Assembly (NCBI RefSeq): GCF_009923995.1
Contig: NZ_RFSK01000024.1
Location: forward strand, 1 to 64,000
Direction of reading: 5' to 3'
DNA length: 64,000 bases
DNA from: Janthinobacterium sp.
Lineage (GTDB): Bacteria; Pseudomonadota; Gammaproteobacteria; Burkholderiales; Burkholderiaceae_D
The notes under the pieces are model-generated. The model saw only the letters and a program-made list of their open reading frames with translations. It did no database searches and was not told the DNA's origin. Below, in pieces: positions 26,613-35,460 of this stretch; the first letter of the stretch is position 1; every line of letters begins with the position of its first letter. A program made the translations under genes and the position numbers.

Positions 26613-27674
26613 ATGAATACGCCAGACATCGAAAATATCAACGTCACCTCCTTCGCGCCGATGCCCACGCCGGCCGAACTGCATGCCAAGCTGCCCCTGT
26701 CGGAGAGCGCCTTCGACACCGTCAGCCGCGGCCGCGAAGCGCTGCGCAACATCATCGACCGCAAGGACCAGCGCCTGTTCGTCGTCGTCGGTCCCTGCTC
26801 CATCCACGACCCCGTCGCCGGCCTCGATTACGCGCGCCGCCTGAAAGCGCTGCAAGAGGAAGTCAAGGACACGATGCTGCTGGTGATGCGCGTGTATTTC
26901 GAAAAACCGCGTACCACCACGGGCTGGAAAGGCTACATCAACGACCCGTACATGGACGATTCCTTCAAGGTCAACGAAGGCATGGAAAAGGCGCGCCAGT
27001 TCCTGCTCGACGTGTGCGAACTGGGCCTGCCCACCGCCACCGAAGCGCTGGACCCCATCTCGCCGCAATACCTGGGCGACCTGATCGCCTGGACCGCCAT
27101 CGGCGCGCGCACCACGGAATCGCAGACGCACCGCGAAATGTCGTCCGGCCTGTCGACGCCCGTCGGTTTCAAGAACGGCACCGATGGCGACATCAGCATC
27201 GCCGTCAACGCCATCCTGTCGTCGGCGCACCCGCACTCCTTCCTGGGCATTAACGGCGAAGGCAACGTCGCCATCGTGCGCACGCGCGGCAATGCGTACG
27301 GCCACGTGGTGCTGCGCGGCGGCGACGGCCGTCCGAACTACGATTCCGTCTCCATCGCCATCGCCGAACAGGCACTGGCCAAGGCCAAGCTGCCCGCCAA
27401 CCTGGTGGTCGACTGCTCGCACGCGAACAGCTACAAGAAGCCGGAACTGCAGCCGCTGGTGATGGGCGACGTGATCAACCAGATCCGCCAGGGCAACCGC
27501 TCGCTGGTGGGCGTGATGATCGAATCGAATATCGTCGGCGGCAACCAGAAGATCCCGCAAGACCTGTCACAGCTGACCTACGGCTGCTCCGTCACGGACG
27601 GCTGCATCGACTGGGACACGACGGCCACCATGCTGCGCGACGCGCATGCGCATTTGTTAAACCGCCCGGCATAA
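26613..27674 (+). CDS. aroG: DAHP synthase (3-deoxy-7-phosphoheptulonate synthase)
   Basis: 353 residues. First step of the shikimate pathway: phosphoenolpyruvate plus erythrose-4-phosphate to DAHP. Class I AroF/G/H type: LFVVVGPCSIHDP, MRVYFEKPRTTTGWKG, IGARTTESQTHREMSSGLS (active-site region), VDCSHANSYK and a C-terminal SVTDGCIDW. The ATG at 26613 fits family length; the frame upstream is not coding. Monocistronic with a terminator. Confidence 0.96.
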   Translation: MNTPDIENINVTSFAPMPTPAELHAKLPLSESAFDTVSRGREALRNIIDRKDQRLFVVVGPCSIHDPVAGLDYARRLKALQEEVKDTMLLVMRVYFEKPRTTTGWKGYINDPYMDDSFKVNEGMEKARQFLLDVCELGLPTATEALDPISPQYLGDLIAWTAIGARTTESQTHREMSSGLSTPVGFKNGTDGDISIAVNAILSSAHPHSFLGINGEGNVAIVRTRGNAYGHVVLRGGDGRPNYDSVSIAIAEQALAKAKLPANLVVDCSHANSYKKPELQPLVMGDVINQIRQGNRSLVGVMIESNIVGGNQKIPQDLSQLTYGCSVTDGCIDWDTTATMLRDAHAHLLNRPA

Positions 27675-27689
27675 GCCGGCTGCGGATAC

Positions 27690-27719
27690 AAAAAACGGCG
27701 CCTTGTGCGCCGTTTTTTT
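27690..27719. terminator. Bidirectional terminator between aroG and the NirD-like gene
   Basis: Stem ACGGCGC/GCGCCGT with a 5-base loop, flanked by an A-run on the left and a T-run on the right, so it can work for both convergent genes. Confidence 0.88.
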
Positions 27720-27721
27720 CC

Positions 27722-28132
27722 TCACCCTGCCATCTGCACATGCGGCAGCACGGCGAACGTTCCCGCCAGCGCCTGTTCGGCCTTGCTGGCGGGGATATTC
27801 AGTTCATTCATGTCCAGGTAGATGCGCCCGTCCATGACGCGCACGGCGTACAGGCGCGCCATGCCCTGCACGGGCGCCACCAGGCGGCCCGAATCGAGCT
27901 CGATGATCCAGCTGTGCTTCGGTCCCATCAGGTTTTTCTCCATCAGCACCCCGTGCGACAGCGGACCGCCCAGGCAGGGCACCGTATCGAGCAGGGCGTA
28001 GACGCTGTCATCGCACGCGCGAAACAGCGCCACGCCCGGCAAGTCCTGCCAGGCCAGACCCCGCTGCACCATGCGCGCGCCCGCCAGCGGCATATCCTTC
28101 AGGCGGCAAATCATTTTCCATTGTTCCGGCAT
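27722..28132 (-). CDS. NirD-like Rieske-fold protein
   Basis: 136 residues. Resembles the small subunit of assimilatory nitrite reductase: MICRLKDMPLAGARMV, VALFRACDDSVYALLDTVPC, GGPLSHGVLME, IIELDSGRLV. The CxH...CxxH cluster ligands of true Rieske proteins are incomplete, as in NirD. No nirB or nitrate genes occur in the window, so it is an orphan. AAGGAG lies before the ATG. Confidence 0.75.
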   Translation of the reverse strand: MPEQWKMICRLKDMPLAGARMVQRGLAWQDLPGVALFRACDDSVYALLDTVPCLGGPLSHGVLMEKNLMGPKHSWIIELDSGRLVAPVQGMARLYAVRVMDGRIYLDMNELNIPASKAEQALAGTFAVLPHVQMAG

Positions 28133-28342
28133 CGCGAACTCCTTTCAGAAAGGCACACGCCTGTCTAAGCAAGAGCGGTGCCAGTGCCAGCGCAGGCGAA
28201 GAAAGGGCAAAACAGGAGGCAAACCGCCGCCGCGCCGCACTGCGCAAGTGCACACTGCCGCCGAAATGGTGCGCCGGCCGCACGGTGGACTGGCCGGCTT
28301 TCCTTTACAATGGCGGATTACTCCTCCCTATTCAGTACCTTC

Positions 28343-29383
28343 ATGATTGTTCTTGGCGTCGAATCCTCCTGTGACGAAACCGGCCTGGCCTTGTACGACA
28401 CGCAACGCGGCCTGCTGTCGCATGCCCTCTATTCGCAAGTCGCCATGCACGAGCAATATGGCGGCGTGGTGCCGGAACTGGCATCGCGCGACCATATCCG
28501 CCGCGCCATCCCGCTGCTGGAAGAGACCCTGGCGAAGTCCGGCGTGACCCTGCCCGAGATCGATGCCATCGCCTACACGCAGGGTCCCGGCCTGGCCGGC
28601 GCGCTGCTGGTCGGCTCGTCCGTCGCCTGCAGCCTGGGCCTGGCCATCAACAAGCCGGTGCTGGGCATCCACCACCTGGAAGGCCATCTGCTGTCGCCCT
28701 TGCTGGCGTCCGAACCGCCGAAATTTCCCTTCATCGCGCTGCTGGTCTCGGGCGGCCACACGCAGCTGATGCGCGTCGATGGCGTGGGCCAGTACACCAT
28801 GCTGGGCGAAACCCTGGACGACGCGGCCGGCGAAGCGTTCGACAAGTCGGCCAAGCTGCTGGGCCTGGGCTATCCGGGCGGCCCGGCCATTTCGCGCCTG
28901 GCCGAATTCGGAGATCCGCTGGCATACAAGCTGCCGCGCCCCATGATGCACTCGAAGGATTTCAATTTCAGTTTCTCCGGTTTGAAGACGGCCGTGCTGA
29001 CGGTGGTCAAAAACCATGAAGAAAAAGTCATCGCGAATATCTGCGAACAGGACAAGGCAAACATCGCGCGCGGCTTCGTCGACGCCATCGTCGAAGTGCT
29101 GACGGCCAAATGCGTCTCGGCCCTCAAGCACACGGGCCTGAAACGCCTGGTGATCGCCGGCGGCGTGGGCGCCAACGCGCAGCTGCGCGCCTCGCTCAAC
29201 GCGGCCGCCGCCAAGAAGCGCTTCAAGGTGTACTACCCGGAGCTGGAGTTCTGTACCGATAACGGCGCCATGATCGCCTTTGCCGGCGCCATGCGCCTGC
29301 AGATCAACCCCGACGCGGCAAAATACGATTATTCGTTCAACGTGCGCCCGCGCTGGCCGCTGGACGAGATCCGCGAAATCTAA
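28343..29383 (+). CDS. tsaD: tRNA threonylcarbamoyladenosine transferase TsaD
   Basis: 346 residues. Forms t6A37 in ANN-decoding tRNAs together with TsaB/TsaE. N-terminal [19 protein letters not shown], metal-binding [28 protein letters not shown] and the C-terminal [13 protein letters not shown]. The start at 28343 coincides with the family N-terminus; upstream 165 bases of open frame are not coding. Confidence 0.97.
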   Translation: MIVLGVESSCDETGLALYDTQRGLLSHALYSQVAMHEQYGGVVPELASRDHIRRAIPLLEETLAKSGVTLPEIDAIAYTQGPGLAGALLVGSSVACSLGLAINKPVLGIHHLEGHLLSPLLASEPPKFPFIALLVSGGHTQLMRVDGVGQYTMLGETLDDAAGEAFDKSAKLLGLGYPGGPAISRLAEFGDPLAYKLPRPMMHSKDFNFSFSGLKTAVLTVVKNHEEKVIANICEQDKANIARGFVDAIVEVLTAKCVSALKHTGLKRLVIAGGVGANAQLRASLNAAAAKKRFKVYYPELEFCTDNGAMIAFAGAMRLQINPDAAKYDYSFNVRPRWPLDEIREI

Positions 29384-29404
29384 TCCGGACACCCTGAAAC
29401 GCAG

Positions 29405-29439
29405 GGCCGGGGCCGGATACTGAGTGTCCGCTCCCGGTC
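29405..29439. repeat. REP-like palindrome, degenerate copy
   Basis: 17-base arms around a single central G, with three mismatches, starting GGCCGGGGCCGGATACT. It shares its outer arm and single-base-centre layout with the perfect palindrome at 49403-49433. Lies between the convergent tsaD and eutC genes. Confidence 0.5.
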
Positions 29440-29453
29440 GCCGCCGCCGGGCT

Positions 29454-30251
29454 TTACCCCGCCAGCAAAAAATTCCGCCCCGCCGCCACGCTGCCGCCCT
29501 GCACCGTTTCATCCTTCAGTGCCACCCCCGACAGCTGCCGCGCAAACGCCTGCGACAGCAGGTAATGCAGGCGGTACGCTGCCGGCGCATACGCCAGCCC
29601 CTCGGGGCGCACGTTCGAGATGCAGTTGCGGCTGTCGTCCCGCAAGCCCACTTTCGGCGCCCACGTCAGGTACAAGCCCAGGCTGTCCGGCGCACTGAGG
29701 CCCGGCCGCTCGCCGATCAGCACCAGCACGGCGCGCGCGCCCAGCAACTCCCCCACTTCGTCGCCGACGGCCACCCTGCCCTGCATCACGATGTGCAGCG
29801 GCGACACCGTCCACGCCTCCAGCGCCAGCCGTTCGCGCAAGGCGGCCAGGAACGGCGCCGCGTGGCGCTGCACGGCCAGCGCCGACAGGCCATCGGCCGC
29901 CACCAGGGCCAGGTCGACGCCGGCGCTCCCCGTGCCGCCCTCAAGCAGGCGCGCGCGCGACGCCGCATCGAGCCGGCGCCCCAGATCCGGGCGCTGCAGG
30001 TATTCGCTGCGCGTGGCCGCCGCGCTGTGCAGGGGCACGCTGGCCTGCCCCTGCTGCGCGAGCGCGCTGGCCAGCGCCGCGCCGTCGAGCGCCAGGTGCA
30101 CGGCGTCGCGCGCCTGCGCGTGGGCCAGCTGGAGCGCCAGGTGCGCGCCGGTGGGCAGGCTCACGCCGCTGCGCCCCAGCGCGATGCGCGCCGCCGTATG
30201 CCGGCGCAAGGCTTGCCAGGAGCTGCCGCTATCGCTGTCCTTTTTCGCCAT
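29454..30251 (-). CDS. eutC: Ethanolamine ammonia-lyase small subunit EutC
   Basis: 265 residues. With EutB forms the adenosylcobalamin-dependent enzyme converting ethanolamine to acetaldehyde and ammonia. Typical segments: [60 protein letters not shown] and [27 protein letters not shown] precedes the ATG at 30251. Normally next to eutB; here eutB is about 3.8 kb away with other genes between. Confidence 0.95.
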   Translation of the reverse strand: MAKKDSDSGSSWQALRRHTAARIALGRSGVSLPTGAHLALQLAHAQARDAVHLALDGAALASALAQQGQASVPLHSAAATRSEYLQRPDLGRRLDAASRARLLEGGTGSAGVDLALVAADGLSALAVQRHAAPFLAALRERLALEAWTVSPLHIVMQGRVAVGDEVGELLGARAVLVLIGERPGLSAPDSLGLYLTWAPKVGLRDDSRNCISNVRPEGLAYAPAAYRLHYLLSQAFARQLSGVALKDETVQGGSVAAGRNFLLAG

Positions 30252-30332
30252 CTCCCCTCCCGGTATGGACCCATCCTTGCTACACTGCGTCGTTTCCAGT
30301 TTATCACCGTCCCTCTCCACGCCAGGAATGCC

Positions 30333-31268
30333 ATGATTGTTGCCACCGACGCCGCGCAGTGGGACCAGCTGTACGATGCGCCCCTGCTCGACCGCCTCGG
30401 CCCCGCGCAGGAGGAAGTCATCGCCCACGTGGCGCAAGTCAATGCGGCTACCGGCGTCGCCGCGCAGCCCACTACCACGCAGGTGGACGCGGCCTTCCAT
30501 GCCGACGTGCGCGCGGCCATGGCCGCCATGCCGGCGTCCGTGCAAGCGCTGCTCGATGGCGTGCTGCTGGGCGTGCGCTATGCGCGGCGGCTGGGCTCCT
30601 CGGCCATCAGCGACATCGTCGTCAGCGGCGAGGGTGTGATCCTCGGCGTGGTGGTGGCGCTCGACGTGGAAGCGTTCGAGGCGCGCACGGCCAATGCCTG
30701 GGCCACCTGGAAGGAAAACACGCCGTTCGCGCCGCAGCCGGGCTATCGCCTGGAGGCGCACATCGCCGCGCCCGGAGACGACAACCGCCAGCGCGCGCTG
30801 CAATACCTGCTGCTGCATGAATTCGGCCACGTGCTGGCGGCCGGCCGGGGCCTGCTGCCCGAATGGTGGAACGGCGCGCAAGCCATGCGCGGCGCGGACG
30901 ACTACCGCTATCTGCCGCTGGCCTGGCGCATCACGCCAGAAAGACTCGTCGTGCCGCTTCCGGCCAACGACTTCCCCCTGCGCGCGGACATCGCTTATTA
31001 CCAGGCGCCGCGCCTGGCCGCCAGCCAGATGCGCGACGCCTACGCGCAGCTGCAGGGCGCGAACTTCGCCACCCTGTACGCGGCCACCAGCATGCACGAA
31101 GACTTTGCCGAGTCGTTCGCCAGCTACGTGCATGCCGTCATGCTGCGCCAGCCACAGTGCATCCGCATTTTCCATGACAGCACCGTGCTGCTGCAGTTCG
31201 ACGGCTACTGGGAGGCCGGGCGCAGCGCGGCCAAGCGACAACTGCTGGAATCGCTGCTCGGCAGCTGA
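30333..31268 (+). CDS. Uncharacterised protein with HEXXH metallopeptidase motif
   Basis: 311 residues, family not recognised. [14 protein letters not shown] near residue 175 is a zincin HEXXH motif, and [16 protein letters not shown] further on offers a candidate third-ligand helix. No signal peptide, so probably cytosolic. I start it at the ATG at 30333, since the upstream 909 bases of frame lie antisense to eutC. Divergent from eutC and convergent with the ATP-grasp gene. Confidence 0.6.
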   Translation: MIVATDAAQWDQLYDAPLLDRLGPAQEEVIAHVAQVNAATGVAAQPTTTQVDAAFHADVRAAMAAMPASVQALLDGVLLGVRYARRLGSSAISDIVVSGEGVILGVVVALDVEAFEARTANAWATWKENTPFAPQPGYRLEAHIAAPGDDNRQRALQYLLLHEFGHVLAAGRGLLPEWWNGAQAMRGADDYRYLPLAWRITPERLVVPLPANDFPLRADIAYYQAPRLAASQMRDAYAQLQGANFATLYAATSMHEDFAESFASYVHAVMLRQPQCIRIFHDSTVLLQFDGYWEAGRSAAKRQLLESLLGS

Positions 31269-32501
31269 TCAGCTGCCCGCTGCCGCCCGCGCCAGCATGG
31301 CGCGAAATGCCGCAAACACCTTCTGCATGGCGGGCCGCTTGTACGGATACAGTGCCTCGGCGTCCATGGCGTGCACGATCATGGCGTTGTCGGCTTCGAA
31401 CACCAGCAGCTCGCCATCGCGCGTTTCGGCGCAATCGATGCCCAGGTAGGGCATGCCCATGCGCGCGTCGATGGCACGCAGGGCGGCCGCATGGCGCCGC
31501 GCGAATCCCTCGTCGAAATGCGCCATGCAGTGCGCCTCCTCGGCGCGCTTGGCCGCGCTTTCATCCATGCCCGCGTTCAGGTAATGGATCATCCAGTGCG
31601 AGGACACGGCGTAGTGGCAGATGTAGGGCACGCCATCGACCAGCACGATGCGGTACTTGCGGAATTGGCCGTCTTCACTGCGGTAGTCGACGAAGCGGGC
31701 GATATAAAAGCGCTGCGCGTCGACGGCCTGCAAATAGGCGTGCAGGTCGCTGGCCTGCGCCATCTTTTCCAGGTCGTGGCCCGCATGCGATCCGAGGGGC
31801 CGCACGATCAGGGGAAAGGCGTCGCCGGGCAGCACGGCGTCGAGCGGCAGTTCGCCGGCAGCCAGTGCCGCCAGCTGCGCGCGGTCGATGCGCGCCGTGC
31901 GCGGCATGGCCACGCCAGGCAGGTCATGCAGCTTTTCGCACAGGCCGTCGCGCGAGGTATGCGCGATATGCTGCGGCAGGTTGACGACGGGGCGCGGCCA
32001 ATCGGCGACGAATTGCGCCAGCAGCGCCAGCAAGGGCTGGTTGGCGTCCGATTCGGCCACGCCCACCAGCAGCACATCGTGGTCCGGCACCTCTTCCGGC
32101 AAGGGACCATCCGCCGTCACATACAGCAGGTCGAGCGCCACGTCGGACTGCTCGACGAGGAATTCGACGGGCGTGTTCGACATCAGGTCGCCAGGCCCCA
32201 TCAGCACCAGCACGCGGATGCCGGGGCCATCCTGCGGCGCCTGCGCGGGCAGCGCATACAGCTGCTGCAGCTCGATCGCCTGCGCCTGCACGGCCAGCGC
32301 CATGTCGCGCTCGCCCTTCAGTTGCAGCACGGTGGAAAAGTCCAGGTAGGCGTGCGCGTCGTCGGGATGGGCCTGCGCGCGCGCCAGCAGTGCCTCGCCC
32401 AGCGGTGCCAGGTCCTCCTGCAGAAAGGCGCGGCGCATCAGGGGCGCCACGCCGATCAGCGGCGCATACGGCGTGGCGGCATGGTGCAGCAACTCGTTCA
32501 T
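31269..32501 (-). CDS. ATP-grasp protein with TPR-like N-terminus
   Basis: 410 residues. The N-terminal 80 residues are helical and TPR-like (ALLARAQAHPDDAHAYLDFS). A Rossmann-like segment (IRVLVLMGPGDLMSNTPVEF) follows, then a C-terminal ATP-grasp domain (FPLIVRPLGSHAGHDLEKM, YIARFVDYRSEDGQFRKYRI, LGIDCAETRDGELLVFEADN). ATP-grasp enzymes ligate carboxylates to amines or thiols; substrate unknown. It lies 12 bp after the PLP decarboxylase, with AAGGGAG before its ATG, suggesting a shared operon and perhaps a shared amine product. Confidence 0.7.
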   Translation of the reverse strand: MNELLHHAATPYAPLIGVAPLMRRAFLQEDLAPLGEALLARAQAHPDDAHAYLDFSTVLQLKGERDMALAVQAQAIELQQLYALPAQAPQDGPGIRVLVLMGPGDLMSNTPVEFLVEQSDVALDLLYVTADGPLPEEVPDHDVLLVGVAESDANQPLLALLAQFVADWPRPVVNLPQHIAHTSRDGLCEKLHDLPGVAMPRTARIDRAQLAALAAGELPLDAVLPGDAFPLIVRPLGSHAGHDLEKMAQASDLHAYLQAVDAQRFYIARFVDYRSEDGQFRKYRIVLVDGVPYICHYAVSSHWMIHYLNAGMDESAAKRAEEAHCMAHFDEGFARRHAAALRAIDARMGMPYLGIDCAETRDGELLVFEADNAMIVHAMDAEALYPYKRPAMQKVFAAFRAMLARAAAGS

Positions 32502-32513
32502 GGTGACTCCCTT

Positions 32514-33956
32514 TCAGGACAGGCGCGCGGCGCCTAAGCGCAGCACGCCCGCCAGCAGCGCGTCGATATCTTCGGCGCGCGTGCGGTGATTGACGATGGC
32601 GGCACGGATGGCCAGCCGCCCGGCGATGGTGGTGGTCGATGGCGCGGCGATGCCCGACTCGTGCAGGTCGGCGACGATTTCGCCGTTGAAGGCGTCGCTG
32701 TCGCCATGGAGCGTGCCACGGTGGCGGAAGCAGACGATATTCAGCGTTACGGGCGCCAGCAGTTCCAGCTGCGGCGTGGCCGCGATCCGTTCGGCCAGGT
32801 AGCGCGCCAGCGCACAGGTATGGGCGATGGCCGCGCCCATGCGCTCGGCGCCGTGCACCTTGAAGGTAAACCAGGTCTTCAGGGCGCGGAAGCCGCGCGA
32901 CAGGTCCGGGCCGAAATCGCAGGGCCAGGGCGAGCCGCCCGCCAGGCCCCGCGCTTCGCGCCGCAGATACGCGGCCGGCGCGGCAAACGCCGCCATGTGG
33001 CGCGCGCCGTCGCGCACCAGCAGGAAGCCCGCGTCATACGGCACCTGCCCCCATTTGTGAAAATCGAACGCCAGCGAATCGGCCCGCTCGATGCCGGCCA
33101 GCAGGGGGGCCAACTCGGGCGAGAGCATGCCCAGCGCGCCATACGCGCCGTCGACGTGGAACCACAGCTGCTCCTGCGCGGCCAATGCCGCCAGCGCGGG
33201 CAAATCGTCGATGGTGCCCGTGTCCACGGTGCCGGCCGTGCCGGCGATGAAGAAGGGCCGCAGGCCCGCCGCGCGGTCGGCGGCGATCGCCTGCGCCAGC
33301 GCTGTGACGTCGATCTGCTGCCGCGCATTGACAGCGATGCGGCGCAGGGCCGCCGTGCCCAGGCCCGACAAATCCATGGCCTGCGCGATGCAGCCATGCG
33401 CGGCGGCCGAGGTGTACGCCACCAGCGGCGCGCCCTGCAAGCCATCTTGCCGGGCCGCCGCGCCCAGCGCCTGCGTGCGCGCCACCAGCACGCCCATCAG
33501 GTTGGCCATCGAGGTGCCCGTGACGAAGACGCCGCTGGCCGTGTCGGGAAAGCCGAACAGTTCCGCCATCCAGCGGGCGATCTGGCGCTCCACTTCCACG
33601 GGCATCTGGTTGCGCCCGCCCACGTTCGCATTCAGGCCCGCCGCCAGCATCTCGGCCAGCATGCCCACGGGCGTGCCGCCACCATGCACCCAACCCATGA
33701 AGCCGGGATGCACATTGCCGACGGCGTAGGGCAGCACGTCGCGCATGAAGCTGGCGTGGGCCTCGCCCAGATCGCCCGCTGCGCGCGGCAGCGGCTGCGC
33801 AAACTGCGCGCGGGCGCTGTCCGGCGCCGCCTGCCACACGGGCCGCTGGCGGATCTGCTGCGCATAGTCGAGCATGTCGTCGAGCATCTGGTGGCTTTGC
33901 GCGCGAAACGCGTCCCAGTCGTGCGGATCGAGGGAATCGGGGTCGGGTGGCAGCAT
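32514..33956 (-). CDS. PLP-dependent group II decarboxylase
   Basis: 480 residues. Aromatic-L-amino-acid/glutamate decarboxylase family, cytosolic. PLP lysine in SLAFDFHKWGQVPYDAGFLL, conserved HPGFMGWVHGGGTPVGML and LWFHVDGAYGAL (Asp pairing with the PLP nitrogen). Substrate cannot be read from the sequence; length and motifs resemble aromatic amino acid decarboxylases. It sits between eutB and the ATP-grasp gene on the same strand. Confidence 0.88.
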   Translation of the reverse strand: MLPPDPDSLDPHDWDAFRAQSHQMLDDMLDYAQQIRQRPVWQAAPDSARAQFAQPLPRAAGDLGEAHASFMRDVLPYAVGNVHPGFMGWVHGGGTPVGMLAEMLAAGLNANVGGRNQMPVEVERQIARWMAELFGFPDTASGVFVTGTSMANLMGVLVARTQALGAAARQDGLQGAPLVAYTSAAAHGCIAQAMDLSGLGTAALRRIAVNARQQIDVTALAQAIAADRAAGLRPFFIAGTAGTVDTGTIDDLPALAALAAQEQLWFHVDGAYGALGMLSPELAPLLAGIERADSLAFDFHKWGQVPYDAGFLLVRDGARHMAAFAAPAAYLRREARGLAGGSPWPCDFGPDLSRGFRALKTWFTFKVHGAERMGAAIAHTCALARYLAERIAATPQLELLAPVTLNIVCFRHRGTLHGDSDAFNGEIVADLHESGIAAPSTTTIAGRLAIRAAIVNHRTRAEDIDALLAGVLRLGAARLS

Positions 33957-34027
33957 GGTCGTGTCGGATGGGGAGATCGCCGATTATCGCACCGGCGCGC
34001 CCGCGCGGGGTGTCAATTTGCGCCGTT

Positions 34028-35416
34028 TTACGGCGGCAGCCGTCCAAGCGCTGCCTGGAAAGCGGGCGCCAGCGCGCCGTTCAGGCGGCCCTGCCCGTCG
34101 GTGATGTGCATGCGCGCCAGCCAGGCCTCGAATTCGGGCGCCGCGCGCAGGCCCAGCACGCGGCGCGCATACAGGGCATCGTGGAAGGAAGTGCTCTGGT
34201 AGCCCAGCATGATGTCGTCCGCGCCAGGCACGCCCATGATGAAATTGCAGCCGGCCACGCCCAGCATGGTCAGCAAGGCATCCATGTCGTCCTGGTCCGC
34301 CTCCGCGTGGTTGGTGTAGCACACGTCGCAGCCCATGGGCAGGCCCAGCAGCTTGGCGCAGAAATGGTCTTCCAGCCCCGCGCGCATGATCTGCTTGCCG
34401 TCGTACAGGTATTCGGGACCGATGAAGCCGACGACGGAGTTGACCAGCAGCGGCTGGTAGGCGCGCGCCACGGCATACGCGCGCGCCTCGCACGTCTGCT
34501 GGTCCATGCCGTGGTGGGCACCGGCCGACAGGGCGCTGCCCTGCCCCGTCTCGAAATACATGACGTTCCGGCCTACCGTGCCGCGCCCCAGCGACAGGGC
34601 CGCCGCCTGCCCCTCGGCCAGCAGGGACAAATCGATGCCGAAGCTGCGGTTGGCCGCCTCGGTGCCTGCCACCGACTGGAACACCAGGTCGACGGGCGCG
34701 CCGCGGCGGATGGCTTCCAGCGTGTTGGTGACGTGCGTGAGCACGCACGACTGCGTGGGAATCCGGTATTGATCAATGACGGCGTCGAGCAGGTGCAGCA
34801 GCGACACCACCTGCGCCACATTGTCGGTGGCGGGATTGATGCCGATCACGGCGTCGCCGCTTCCCAGCATCAGGCCATCGAGAATGGAGGCGGCAATCCC
34901 CGTGGCGTCATCGGTGGGGTGGTTCGGCTGCAGCCGCGCCGACAAGCGCCCTTCCAGGCCCAGGGTATTGCGGAAGGCCGTGACGACACGGCACTTGCGC
35001 GCCATCAGCACCAGGTCCTGCAGGCGCATCAGCTTGGAGACGGCGGCCGCCATTTCCGGCGTGATGCCGGCGGCCACGCGCGACAGCGCCGCCGTATCCG
35101 TCGCGTCGTCCAGCAGCCAGTCGCGAAAGTCGCCCACGCACAGGTGGGAAAGCGGTGCAAACGCGGCACGGTCATGGCTGTCGATGATCAGGCGCGTGAC
35201 TTCGTCGTCTTCGTACGGCACCGGCGCCTCATTGAGAAAGGTCAATAAGGGCACGTCCGCCAGCGCCAGCTGCGCCGCCACCCGCTCCTGCGCGCTGGCG
35301 GCGGCCACGCCGGCCAGCACGTCGCCCGAACGGGGCGGCGACGCTTTCGCCAGCAAGTCCTTCAGGCTGGAAAACTGGTAAGTATGGCTGGCGATCGTAT
35401 GGCTGAAGCGGGGCAT
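34028..35416 (-). CDS. eutB: Ethanolamine ammonia-lyase large subunit EutB
   Basis: 462 residues, usual length. Catalytic TIM-barrel subunit binding adenosylcobalamin and ethanolamine. Characteristic segments: GLMLGSGDAVIGINPATDN, MYFETGQGSALSAGAHHG, TCEARAYAVARAYQPLLVN and VGFIGPEYLYDGKQI. The ATG at 35416 fits the family N-terminus; the longer frame to 36076 is antisense to the SDR gene. eutC lies downstream on the same strand but separated by three genes. Confidence 0.96.
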   Translation of the reverse strand: MPRFSHTIASHTYQFSSLKDLLAKASPPRSGDVLAGVAAASAQERVAAQLALADVPLLTFLNEAPVPYEDDEVTRLIIDSHDRAAFAPLSHLCVGDFRDWLLDDATDTAALSRVAAGITPEMAAAVSKLMRLQDLVLMARKCRVVTAFRNTLGLEGRLSARLQPNHPTDDATGIAASILDGLMLGSGDAVIGINPATDNVAQVVSLLHLLDAVIDQYRIPTQSCVLTHVTNTLEAIRRGAPVDLVFQSVAGTEAANRSFGIDLSLLAEGQAAALSLGRGTVGRNVMYFETGQGSALSAGAHHGMDQQTCEARAYAVARAYQPLLVNSVVGFIGPEYLYDGKQIMRAGLEDHFCAKLLGLPMGCDVCYTNHAEADQDDMDALLTMLGVAGCNFIMGVPGADDIMLGYQSTSFHDALYARRVLGLRAAPEFEAWLARMHITDGQGRLNGALAPAFQAALGRLPP

Positions 35417-35460
35417 AGATTGAGCTCCAATGCATATCCACTGCCCCATTCTACGCCAGG

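Noticed and set aside
29424-30332. 303-residue N-terminal extension of the HEXXH protein
   Set aside because: It is antisense to eutC and Arg/Pro/Gln-rich; the ATG at 30333 is a better start.
30252-31241. Long N-terminal extension of EutC
   Set aside because: Antisense to the HEXXH gene; EutC similarity begins at 30251.
29454-35416. Ethanolamine microcompartment operon
   Set aside because: Only eutB and eutC are present; no shell, transporter or eutR genes in the window.
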